A stretch of 64,000 nucleotides of DNA from Microplitis mediator (taxonomy: Eukaryota > Arthropoda > Insecta > Hymenoptera > Braconidae): assembly GCF_029852145.1 (NCBI RefSeq), contig NC_079974.1, positions 4,052,001 to 4,116,000 of the forward strand, written 5' to 3'. The stretch's first letter is position 1; each line of letters starts with the position of its first letter. The notes below the pieces were generated by a model. The model was not told the origin of the DNA. It saw only the letters and a list, made by a program, of their open reading frames with translations, and did not search any database. Made by a program: the position numbers and the translations under genes. Shown here piece after piece: positions 46,995 through 56,464 of this stretch.

Positions 46995-47227
46995 AATGTC
47001 AACCAAATCTTTCAACTTCATGAGGTCTAGATCGGTACCGACAAGCCAATCACAGCTAAGCATGAGTAGAAGAGGTGGCAGCTCATGTCTCATTCCATCT
47101 GATTGGAAGTTGATTTGTTGATAACCAATGAAATACGAGCTGCCATCTCTCCTACTCATGCTTAACTGTGATTGGCTCGCTGGTACCGATCTAGACCTCA
47201 TGAAGTTGACTGATTTGGTTGGCATTA
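46995..47227. promoter_or_regulatory. Long palindrome with CCAAT boxes upstream of the bromodomain gene
   Basis: AACCAAATC, CAACTTCATGAGGTCTAGAT, CGGTACC, GCCAATCACAG and AAGCATGAGTAG at the left are repeated inverted at the right over about 85 bp, ending 89 bp before the ATG. The palindrome includes CCAAT or ATTGG four times (near 47046, 47099, 47125, 47171). It may be a MITE that became, or supplies, the promoter. Confidence 0.6.
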
Positions 47228-47315
47228 GCTAGAATCTATCAGTCACTCATCAGACGTATAGATTGAAGTGTCCAGCGATCTATTTTCTTAAAGTTGCTTT
47301 ATCAGTATTCCAAAC

Positions 47316-47684
47316 ATGGTGAAGGACAGTGAAGAAGTTCAAGAACTTTGCGGAGAAGTATTTATCACTTGCTGCGAGATAGTTCAAGAGCTATTGTCTC
47401 CGTGGCATGAGTCATATGCGTGGCCATTTTACAGGGACTTCAATTTTAAATGTTGGGGTCCCGATAATTACAAGGACATTGTAAAAGTTCCTATGGATCT
47501 AACGACCATCTTTCGGAAGCTGGACCAACGGCAGTACAAGTCGATCGATGGATTCGTCAACGACGTACGGTTGATTTTTACCAACTGCTATCGTTGTTTC
47601 AATGAGGAGGATAAAATTGTCGTTATGGCTCAAAATCTCCAACATGTGTTCGAGATTTTGTTTGCAAAGAAGATTAACGTCTAA
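47316..47684 (+). CDS. Stand-alone BET-type bromodomain protein
   Basis: 122 aa, single exon. Residues ~15-118 form one bromodomain most like the second domain of BET proteins: helix Z (CCEIVQELLSP), the SYAWPFY shelf (WPF 36-38), VPMDLTTIFRKLD, helix B with DVRLIFTNCY, and helix C (VVMAQNLQHVFEILFAKK). Bromodomains read acetyl-lysine on histones. BET proteins normally have two such domains plus an ET domain; those are absent, so it could act as a competitor or minimal reader (inference). The acetyl-lysine-contacting Asn, usually in CYKYN, is off by one here (CYRCFN, N96). The 5' flank is a palindrome with CCAAT boxes, and a histone-type hairpin follows the stop. Confidence 0.85.
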   Translation: MVKDSEEVQELCGEVFITCCEIVQELLSPWHESYAWPFYRDFNFKCWGPDNYKDIVKVPMDLTTIFRKLDQRQYKSIDGFVNDVRLIFTNCYRCFNEEDKIVVMAQNLQHVFEILFAKKINV

Positions 47685-47722
47685 GCGTTAAAATTGTCAA
47701 GTTGAGAACTTGAGTTAACAAC

Positions 47723-47738
47723 GGCCCTTTTCAGGGCC
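47723..47738 (+). terminator. Histone-type 3' hairpin of the bromodomain gene
   Basis: GGCCCTTTTCAGGGCC with AACAAC before and ACCA after, 38 nt past the stop codon. The context matches the consensus for histone mRNA 3' processing. Confidence 0.88.
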
Positions 47739-47752
47739 ACCAAATCATTCAA

Positions 47753-47771
47753 ACGTAAATTACTCTCAAGT
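47753..47771 (+). promoter_or_regulatory. Candidate histone downstream element
   Basis: ACGTA (47753) and TCAAGT (47766) sit 15 and 28 nt after the hairpin. The same pair occurs at nearly the same spacing after the hairpins of the MATH and zinc-finger genes. By position it could be the U7 snRNA-pairing site. Confidence 0.5.
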
Positions 47772-47859
47772 AATTTTTATTATTTTGGAAATTCTTCTAC
47801 TCCAAATGCATGTTTTGGAGTCAGTTACTCGAGTTAAAAGTTGAAACAAAAAAAATTTC

Positions 47860-48454
47860 AACTTCACACTAAGAAAATCAATAATTTCCGAAAAAATCGG
47901 GAGATTATTGTTATTACTCCAGAATTCGAAATTCCATCAGGTGTCGACGTATTGAGTTCCTAGGAAGCTATTCTGACTATGTTTAGAATATCATCTGTGT
48001 GTGAATGTGCACAGAACAAAAGGAAATCTTGAACCAAAAAATAATACGTCTTTGAAATTTGTTTCTTGAACTAAGCGAAATTTTGTACTTTATTAAAGTA
48101 AAAAATTATTTGGATCAAAAAACTATTTCCTTCGTGAAGGACATCATTTCTCAGTCTGAAACTAAAATTCTTTAAGTCAAAAAAAAACTCTCTCCACCCA
48201 AACAATTTTTTTCTTGGTTCGAGAACATTTTTTTTTTTAATTTGCAAAATTTTTTTCTTGGCTGAAGATTGTTACATTTTTGAGTCAAGAAAAAAATTAT
48301 TGACCTAGAACAAGTATAAGTTTTGAACTATGAAAAATGATTCTTTCAACCAAAAACAAACTTTCTTGGGCCAAGAAATAAATTTCTTCAAGTAAGCAAA
48401 TAAATTTATCGAGCTACCAAAAATTTTTTTTTTTTTTGTAATTTTTTTATGGAA
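47860..48454. repeat. AACTTCCCG-family fragment and CAAGAAA-rich repeat
   Basis: 47930..48000 has CCATCAGGTGTCGACGTATT and AGGAAGCTATTCTGACTATG as in the family. 48000..48450 is rich in TTTCTTGG and CCAAGAAA words related to 4790..4870 and 39000..39380. Confidence 0.45.
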
Positions 48455-49592
48455 ACAATTTTTTTATTGTTAAAATATTTTGTGAACAATATTGTGAAGC
48501 GGATAAATCTTTTATTAGAAGCATTATTAAGGGATAAGAAAGTTTCACAATGAGTTAAAAACATAAAACAAATTGAGAAAAATAATTATCGCTTAGTGGA
48601 GGAATCGAATCCAGACCGATTCAGCATCGCGCGAAAGCATTACTAACGAAGCCATCCCAGCTTTTGTTAGGCTACGTTAACTTTGCCTACATATATTGAG
48701 CCACACTGGCCTTATCGTCAGTCACATTTTTAAATCCCAAACACAGAATTTAGATTTTCAATATTATCGCCAATAATTTGGACAAATTTTAGTTCCGACA
48801 TTTTAGCACAATGCTGGACGGATCATATGAATCCGTTCATTAATGAACTTCGACATAAAAATAAAAAAAATTTGTTAATAAATTGAATTCAGGTACAAAA
48901 AAAAAATGAGCAATTATTTAATATTATATAATATCATTAATTCATTTAAAATAAAAATATGGACTTAGTATTCGTTTACTGCGCCAGCACAAAAAAAAAG
49001 AGTAAGAAGTATTCGTTTCTTAGGGTGCAAAGGAGAAAGCAACTATGAGTGAATTCAGGACAGAACTTTCCTGGCTGAGACTCAATAATCTTAGTTTGAG
49101 ATTTTTCGTGTGATTGGTCAGAGAAAGTACACTACTCAAACCAAGAGTTTACATTTTTTAAACCAACTCCCTTTATTTTTAGTTCAAGTTTATATCGTTT
49201 ATTGTTCCAAAACGTCATAGTTTCTTGGTTCAAGTAAGTAACGTAATACTCAGGTTAAGAAAAATGTTTATTATACTCAGAATTGCAAGCTTTTAAAACG
49301 AGTAATTCTATTATTAGACCGAGTATAAAATATGTTTCGGCTTAAGAATTTTTTTTTTTACTTCAAGATTAACGAAATTGAAGAAATTACTTTACTTCGT
49401 TTAAAAAATTTCCGGTTTTCATTCCGCCCGCTGGAAAATATTTTAGTTGAAAACTCTCTCCTTCTCTGCTCTTACTCTCTCTTTTATTAGAAGAAATATA
49501 TCTTACATGTATTTATTAGGCTGGCATTTTAAAAAAATAGAGATTGATAGAAAATGTTATACTCTAATTTTTTAAAATAATGAATGTTAAGT

Positions 49593-49849
49593 CCAGGCGG
49601 TGATCACTCAATGCTTTTGTATGGGACTCAATTTTGTCAGCCGACTCAGTTTTTCCATACCAACTTAAAAGTGCTGTCTTACAATTTTTAGAGTTTTTAT
49701 AGTTATTTATACTAATTGTTGATATCCACAAGGTTACCAAATTAGCGGAATCAATTTTGGGAAAATTCGTTTTGTCAAATTTACTATTTAAACTCGACCA
49801 AGTCTGACAAAATTGGGCATGGTGGGGGGCAGAAGTGATCACCGCCTGG
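49593..49849. mobile_element. MITE with CCAGGCGGTGATCAC ends and 6-bp duplication
   Basis: The inverted ends CCAGGCGGTGATCAC and GTGATCACCGCCTGG are flanked by TTAAGT at 49587..49592 and 49850..49855. The left arm near 38653 has the single uninterrupted site. The ORF reading through it is incidental. Confidence 0.8.
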
Positions 49850-50324
49850 TTAAGTCGCGCGGACTATGGAGAGACCACTTTTCAAGAGCGGACCATGGAG
49901 AGAGCGCATTCCTCTCCAGTACTTCAAGTCGTTTCACTGGACAAAACGGCTGTCGATGTTTTTCAATTAGAATGATTTGAGTCAATCGTGAACGGTCATA
50001 GTGGTTAAATTGACAGTCATCAGTTGGCATTTTCGCTGGTTTTTATATAAATTCTGTTGATATATCGAATTTCAATTTTGTTGCACCAGATGAACAAGTT
50101 TTTGATTATTGAACTAATGGTATCAATGCTTTACTTGGAATAATATTATTTATGTCTTTTATGTAAAAAATCCATGGAAATTTAGCTTTTATCAATAAAA
50201 AAAAAACAAATAATCGAAAACATAAAATTTTCTTGATTGCTTTATGCACGTATTTCATATTTAAATGCTTTAGATTGTTAATAGAAAGTAAAAAATCCTT
50301 ATTCTCTTAATTATAATGTTGATA

Positions 50325-50825
50325 GAGGCGCTTGGGGCACGAAGGCTCCCTTAAGCCCGTTTTTTCTTTTTGTGGCTTTTAACCATTAAATTCGTTGATT
50401 TTCCGTCTATTTCAAAAGAATCAGTCGAAATTGTGCAAAAAATCTAAAAAACATTTTTTTTCCGGGACACAAAGGTCCCCCTCCCCAAAAAGAAAAATAT
50501 AAAATTTTTTTTCATTTTCCGTCAAGTTATAACCTTTATGATGTTTTCATCATACTTTAGGCCAATATGTCATATGTGGAGTGAAATGGACCATTAAAAA
50601 AAACAAAAATTGTAACAAAATATTTAACTTGACGGAAAATAAAAAAAAAATATTTTTTTCGTTACAATTTTTTTTTTTCGAGTGATCCATTTTGCCCAAC
50701 ATATCTCATGTTCGCCTCAAATATGATAAAAACATTATAGAGGTCATAACTCGACGGAAAGTAAAAAACAAATTTTTTATACCTAATTTTTGAGGGGGGG
50801 CCTTCGTGCCCCAGGCTCCCTTATT
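50325..50825. mobile_element. Foldback element with GGGGCACGAAGG ends, copy 2
   Basis: CTTGGGGCACGAAGGCTCCC at the left and CCTTCGTGCCCCAGGCTCCC at the right; internal inverted arms as in 37730..38220. Confidence 0.6.
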
Positions 50826-51244
50826 TTTAATTGAATCAACGACATAAGAAAACAAAATGTAATAAAATCATATATTGCATGCCTTAAGCGCGAGCGTAGA
50901 TATGCTCTACTCTCGCCTGAAAATTAAAAAACCGGGTTACGTCAGAGTTTTATTTAAACAAAAATATGATTTTTTTTTCTTTTTTTATTAGCATTTTATG
51001 CGCATAAATAATTGAAATGGTTTGAAAAAAAAATTGGAAATTGTATCATAAATATATGATAGAAATTTTTCATATTTGAAAAGTAGGCATTAATGTGGGA
51101 AAAATATTGGAGGGAAGATTTAGATTAATAATCTTTATTAGGCATTAAATAAATAAATATTAATTTTGGAAGAGTTTTGGTCAAAGGATATGAGTTGAGG
51201 TATATATAAGACTTGAGTTAGTTTTTACGTGTAAAAAATTTGGT

Positions 51245-51260
51245 GGCCCTGAAAAGGGCC
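51245..51260 (-). terminator. Histone-type 3' hairpin of MATH-like gene 2
   Basis: GGCCCTTTTCAGGGCC on the minus strand, 32 nt after the stop, followed by ACCA and then the shared ACGTA and TCAAGT words. Confidence 0.85.
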
Positions 51261-51292
51261 GTTGTCAACTCAAAGTTCGGGAACTTGAGTAT

Positions 51293-51745
51293 CTAATTAT
51301 CTGCATCGTCGCCTAGAAGAACAGTCAGCTCTATCTGTAAAATTAGATTTCCGTCCACCAGTAGACGCAATAAGTCGGGGTCACTTCGTTTGAAGAAACT
51401 CCCGAGGTATACGTAATTGTCGTAGTCGTGGAAAGGTTGTATTTTTGCAGGCAGTCTCAGTAGATTACCTTCCTCACCCACCACACAGCATTCGAGCTCG
51501 AAGCTGATTTCAGAATGCTCCGATTTCAATGGAAGGATCCCCAAGGTGATCCAGTGTTCATCTTCTTCGTCGTGGCTAACCTCTACTTTGAAGCTCCAAA
51601 CGTCGTTGACGTGGAAACCTGAAGCAAACTCTATAAACATCGGACTAACTGTCCCAGCATCGTTGATAAAGAGGAGTTCGTCGAAGTACTCCAGTTCAAA
51701 GGAGTGTACAGTTGTGTACGTTGAATTTTGGAAATTACAGTCCAT
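51293..51745 (-). CDS. Single-domain MATH/TRAF-like protein 2
   Basis: 150 aa, single exon, paralogue of the gene at 32647. By hand alignment 23 of the first 45 residues differ, but only about 21 of the remaining ~104, so the conserved part is the MATH fold (VNDVWSFKVEV, HWITLGILPL, GSFFKRS, LLVDGNLILQIELT). No ligase-linked domain. The minus-strand 5' flank contains CTTTATATATTG about 40 nt before the ATG, a possible TATA element. It ends in a histone-type hairpin. Lying 1.8 kb from zinc-finger copy 2, it suggests an original MATH plus zinc-finger pair that was duplicated. Confidence 0.75.
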   Translation of the reverse strand: MDCNFQNSTYTTVHSFELEYFDELLFINDAGTVSPMFIEFASGFHVNDVWSFKVEVSHDEEDEHWITLGILPLKSEHSEISFELECCVVGEEGNLLRLPAKIQPFHDYDNYVYLGSFFKRSDPDLLRLLVDGNLILQIELTVLLGDDADN

Positions 51746-53152
51746 GATGTGTCAAACACTTGATCGTCAATATATAAAGAATGTAACTTGCGAGGCGTAC
51801 AGCGCAACGTTTCGAGCGTAATAACTGCTACTGACCGTGTGACGTATATGTAAACTTTGACTACCCCCTCCACTAAATTTTAACCAATTACCAAAAAGGT
51901 AAAGTTAACCATCACTTCTTCAAAAAAACCAATCACGACGGTATTGATTTTCTCCCTCCATTATTAATTTAAACTAATCAAAATCGAGATATTTCGTGAC
52001 CATAAAATATTATCAATGCTCTTTTCCAAATAACTGCACCCTTCACTTTTACCTGTATTGGATAAATCATGTTAGGAGTTGATATGTGTGTGACAGAAAA
52101 AAGTTTGTTTCGGAACAAAAAGCCATGTTCTTAAATATCATTTTCAAAAAATTAAAAAAAAATTTTTTTTTATCTAAAACAAAATAATTCAATAATTTAG
52201 AACCGGAAATATTTAATTTTACCTCAAATATACTCAATCATTTTTTTAATTTTTGATTTTGAAAACTACATTTTTTTTCAACAAAAATTTATATTTATTA
52301 AAGCGGAAATTTTTAAATTACACCAAACTCACGAATCTAGACCGTAGAAAAATTTTTTTTGCACACCGCAACAAAAGCGCTGAGAGTACTTTATGATTTA
52401 TCTATTATTTTCGACTCGTTCACTCGCATTAAGATATCTCTACGCTTGTTTGATTACAAAAAATCGGTTAAATTGTGTACAAGTGTCCCAAAAAACAAAA
52501 CGAACGTTTTTTTTTCTAACGTCTGATGGGCGCAAAATCACTTCATATTATAAAAAAAATTTTCACTAAATTTCAGCCAGATATCTTTAAAATTGAGCTA
52601 TCACAGAGAGGGGTCATCCTTCCCATTTAAAATACCGGCGAAAATTTTTAATTTTAGTTTTTCGTTATTAAGACTGAGAAAAAAAATTTTTTTTCAAATT
52701 CCGCTTAGTATAATTTTGTGGGGAATTAAATTCTCTACAAAAAATAATATAATAATATATATTTAGTCGTTTCATATTCTTTCAAAATTGATCTTATAAG
52801 TCATTTATTTTTGCATTGGTATTTCCCAGTGAGTTCCCAATTAGGTCCCACTCAGAAAAAACTGATGTCGGGTAACTAATTATGGCATTGGGATATCCCA
52901 ACAAGATCCCGATCGGGTTCCGACTGGGGTAGAGCTTCCGTCCATGCTACAGCGATTTTCAATTGGGACTCAATATATGTATTGGGACAATTTCTAGTCA
53001 GGAGTATCTGATTTTGTTATTTTTTCAAGCTCTAGAAAAAAATACATTTGATTGAATTTGCTAATAACATACTGATAAGTTAACAAACAATAAAATTGTT
53101 TATGAAAAAAAACTTTTTTCTGTTAACCTATGAAGAAGTGCCAATTTTGTTT
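51746..53152. other. Noncoding stretch between MATH-like gene 2 and zinc-finger copy 2
   Basis: Begins with the duplicated MATH promoter. 52805..52935 has repeated TTGGGATATCCCAA and GATCCCGATCGGG words typical of a degraded short element. No gene is seen. Confidence 0.4.
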
Positions 53153-53381
53153 TTTATGGAAAAAATAATTTATTAATCAATTGTTTATAAATCAAAATAT
53201 TGAAAAAACGATTATAAGCAATGAAAAAATTTTTTTAAGAAACAATGACACTTGAGAATCGATGTTATTGAAATTATAGTCCACAATTACGATGTTAACA
53301 TATTAAATTTTAGTGGAATTTTCTTTCTGTGTATTTCAAGCTGGAAAAAAATTAATGTAATCAACAATGAATAATCATAAT

Positions 53382-53383
<2 letters not shown>

Positions 53384-53443
<60 letters not shown>
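53384..53443. repeat. (TAA)n microsatellite
   Basis: Perfect trinucleotide run, longer than its counterpart at 42574..42609. Confidence 0.95.
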
Positions 53444-53446
<3 letters not shown>

Positions 53447-53508
53447 TGATGATATTAAAGTAAAATTAACTTTACTTGAATAGTTTCATACGTTTTAAAA
53501 TATTTGGT

Positions 53509-53524
53509 GGCCCTGAAAAGGGCC
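53509..53524 (-). terminator. Histone-type 3' hairpin of zinc-finger copy 2
   Basis: Perfect GGCCCTTTTCAGGGCC on the minus strand, 71 nt after the homologous stop and followed by ACCA. Intact although the ORF is broken. Confidence 0.8.
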
Positions 53525-53595
53525 GTTTGGGTTTTAAGGCTAATAATCACTAAAATTTTAATGTTCTTATATGTTGGTCATTGAATTTTTTAGGA

Positions 53596-54005
53596 TCAAT
53601 GCAGAAATGGGATTTTTTTTTCCTTTTTTTTTCGGGATGGTTCACAGGAATGGTTCAATAATCGTTTCTTCTTCGCTTTATGATGGCATCTCAATCTTGA
53701 TTCTGGTGATTGCGACCGCCACATAAATTTCGTGCACTTTAATTTTTTTAAAAGATGACTGATGCAGTGGCGACGCCAAGAAATCCGATGTACAAACACT
53801 TTTCACAGGGGTTGAACTGGCACCGGTACAGCGGTGGCTGATCCAAAATATGGTTATCGGGAGATGGACCAGCAGGTGAATCTTTCTCCGGCTTCGTAGA
53901 TCTGCTACCATTTATGATTTCTTCAACGAGGCCTTTGATAGCTTCGTTGAACAACCAATCGTCCTCTAAAAAAATTCCTGCACTTATATAAAAAATATAC
54001 ATCAT
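53596..54005 (-). pseudogene. Frameshifted copy of the C2H2 zinc-finger gene
   Basis: Nearly identical to 42763..43173, but one A is missing from a run of five (CAAAAAGTG in copy 1, GAAAAGTG here), inside the zinc finger right after the second Cys. The reading frame leaves the finger and ends within about 28 codons; the old C-terminal frame remains open as a separate ORF (53799..53596). So it is probably a recent pseudogene, or a shorter protein with the acidic N-terminus only. Confidence 0.7.
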
Positions 54006-54112
54006 ACTGTATATTAATAAATGTACTGCTTTCAATACAATATATTAACATATATATTGTTTATCAATTTCTTCATGAGGAGTAGTCTCAATATTCTGAC
54101 TCAGAAGAGTCA

Positions 54113-55380
54113 GAATTAGAGTTACCCAAAGGGTATGTTTGTTAAGTTGACATTTGAAGCAGATGCAGTTACAGGGGTAAAAAAATTTTAGGAATTTTTT
54201 TTGACAATGATAAATCATCGCAGATACAACAAAAAAAAAAATTTTGAAAAAAAAAAAATTTTTTTCAAAATTTTTTTTTTCTTAATTTTTTTCGATAATC
54301 GATCTTTTTGATCAAAGAAATGAAGATTATCGGAGAAAAAAAACCATTTTCAAATCGAAAAAATGAACAAAAACCGAGAAACTACCAATTATGGTGATTT
54401 TTGACAAAATCGATAAATTTAAAGCTTCGGGGCACTAAGAAAGAAAAATCGCAGCGATTTGAAATTTTCAGGGTTTTTTCAGGATACTTTGAGGTTGAAA
54501 AAAAGTCGAAGATATCCTTTGTTCATCCGTTATATCCAAAGTTATAGCAAGATTTCCGAATATCCTTAAATTTGTGAATTTTGACCTGTTTTTTACCAAA
54601 CAATATCGCTTAAAAAAAATTTTTTCTATCAAATGCCACTAATTTTGCCTTATAGAGAATGTTTTCCAGTTTTCAAAATCCTGCTTTCATTCTCTGTACG
54701 ACCAATACATCCGGAGTTATTGATTATCATAGCCAAAATGGACTTTTTTGCTTTGATCAATGATAACTCGGCGCCAAATCGTCGTAGAGACTTTTTAAGG
54801 CCACCAAATTAAAGGGCATAAAATTTCCGAGAAAAGACAGTCAGTCGGATTATTAAAAAAAATTTATTGTCGCCCATAGAGGTATTGAAAGACCAGCAAA
54901 AATTTGAAAATTTTTTTTTCGTTGGTTTTCTTATGATTACTCCGGAACCGTACATGATAAAAAAAATTGAGGTCCAGATCTGAAAACTAGAAACTTGAGG
55001 CTACAATTTGCTTTTTTAGTTTTTTTATACGACCATTTTTCACCGAGTTACAGCATGTTGAAAATCACCTAAAAATTTCGGATTTTTTTTCTATTCCTTA
55101 ATTTCTGTGACCAGTGTATAACAACATAAAATTTTACTAAGTTCTAAATTTTTATTAAGTTCATTTTTATTAAAAAAATGAAACATAATTTTTTTTAAGT
55201 CCCAATTATGAACGGATTTTGTCCTCAATAATAAAAGAAACTGAAATATTGTTTTTAAGTCGCAATTTTGAACGGATTCTGGCCTCATATAATCATATTC
55301 ACGTTGAGGGCAGAATGAGACTTAACCAATTAGTTAAGCTGTTGAGGCTTGATTGAGACTTATCCGACAAAAACTGCCGA
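54113..55380. other. AT-rich noncoding stretch
   Basis: Long A- and T-tracts and no convincing ORF or repeat boundary. CAATTATGAACGGATT and CAATTTTGAACGGATT near 55203 and 55262 form a two-unit direct repeat. Confidence 0.35.
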
Positions 55381-55790
55381 ATGAGACCTGAATGAGTCCA
55401 AAATCCACTGTTGAGGCCAAAATCCGCAATTATTTTTTGACTCGGGGGGCCTGTCCAAGCCCGCTATGACCAGAGTCTCTTTATTTCCTGAGATGGAAGC
55501 AGTATTTGGCCCGAGAGAGGTAGGACTCGTAGTGGCTGTGGTTAGATACCACACGCAATGAGGATTTTTGATTATACCTCCGGTTAATGACCACCTTAGT
55601 CGTTTCGACTAAGAGTGTCGACTGGGTAGAAGATGGGGATGCCCGCAGCGCGTGTATGTCCAAAAGGGTGAGGAAACGGCTTTCGGTCGGCGGAGGCGGA
55701 CTTAGGTCCCGTTACATTAATTAATCAGGCTCAACCCAGTCGCCTTATTGAAGAAGCTTACAATACTAAAAGAAGACATCAGGGCACGAA
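55381..55790. other. GC-richer island of unknown origin
   Basis: Markedly richer in G and C than its surroundings (e.g. TCGGCGGAGGCGGACTTAGG near 55686), with sharp edges. ORFs on the minus strand lack recognisable domains. Possibly a retroelement 5' part. Confidence 0.3.
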
Positions 55791-56464
55791 CTTTGGTCAA
55801 GTCGTGTGACTTTTAAATATAAAAATTGACATCAACGCAATACACCTGCCATAAATAATAACAATAATCATAATAATACTAACCATGATAAAAAATTTGA
55901 AATCTAATAAAAATTCAATTTTATTTAATTCAATTCTAATATAGTGAAATTTACTATGTTGGATAGTTATATAGTCGAGTTTACTAGTGCAGTTTTTATT
56001 TATTGGCATGGGCAAACAATAAAAATTATTAAATATGAATCAGAATTCAATTCTCAAGATAGTAAAAATCACACAATTTCAATAGCGTTCTAAATTTACA
56101 ATATGAATTTAGTAATTTTAAATCATATTTTTAAGTGAAATCCCTTGAATGTTTTCGCTGTATTCGCAAAAGGTAAATATTCACTAATTTTTACTAATTC
56201 GGTTTTCGACAACATGTTTTATGAATAAAATTTCTCAAAATATTTCGATTGCACAACTCGCCCCTATGGTCAACTACCCCCACCCTACCCTACGTGTCGC
56301 TACACACTATTACTTTTGATGCAAGTGTGCGTTTTGTGCAACCTTCGTTAGGCACGAGTTGTGGCACCCCTCAAACATCGACATTCAAATTGAAAGGGGG
56401 AAAAATTTATTTCTAACCTCGTCGATGATTGAGTTTAAACAATCAACTTCAATTATTTGAATAA
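55791..56464. other. AT-rich intergenic stretch
   Basis: No gene or repeat recognised. Confidence 0.35.

Larger units (their letters stand above)
48455..50880. repeat. Right arm of the large inverted duplication
   Basis: Reverse complement of the left arm (37672..39678 plus 42084..42345). It lacks the 2.4-kb LTR-like insertion and instead carries a 257-bp MITE at 49593..49849. Confidence 0.75.
53153..54112. repeat. Duplicated segment with zinc-finger copy 2
   Basis: Nearly identical to 42342..43270, from TATTGAAAAAACGATTATAA through the hairpin and ORF to GAGTAGTCT. High similarity implies a recent duplication. Confidence 0.8.

Noticed and set aside
46968..47225. 85-aa minus-strand ORF
   Set aside because: It spans the palindrome upstream of the bromodomain gene and is symmetrical because of it.
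49564..49842. 92-aa minus-strand ORF
   Set aside because: Almost all of it lies inside the 257-bp MITE; nothing protein-like beyond that.
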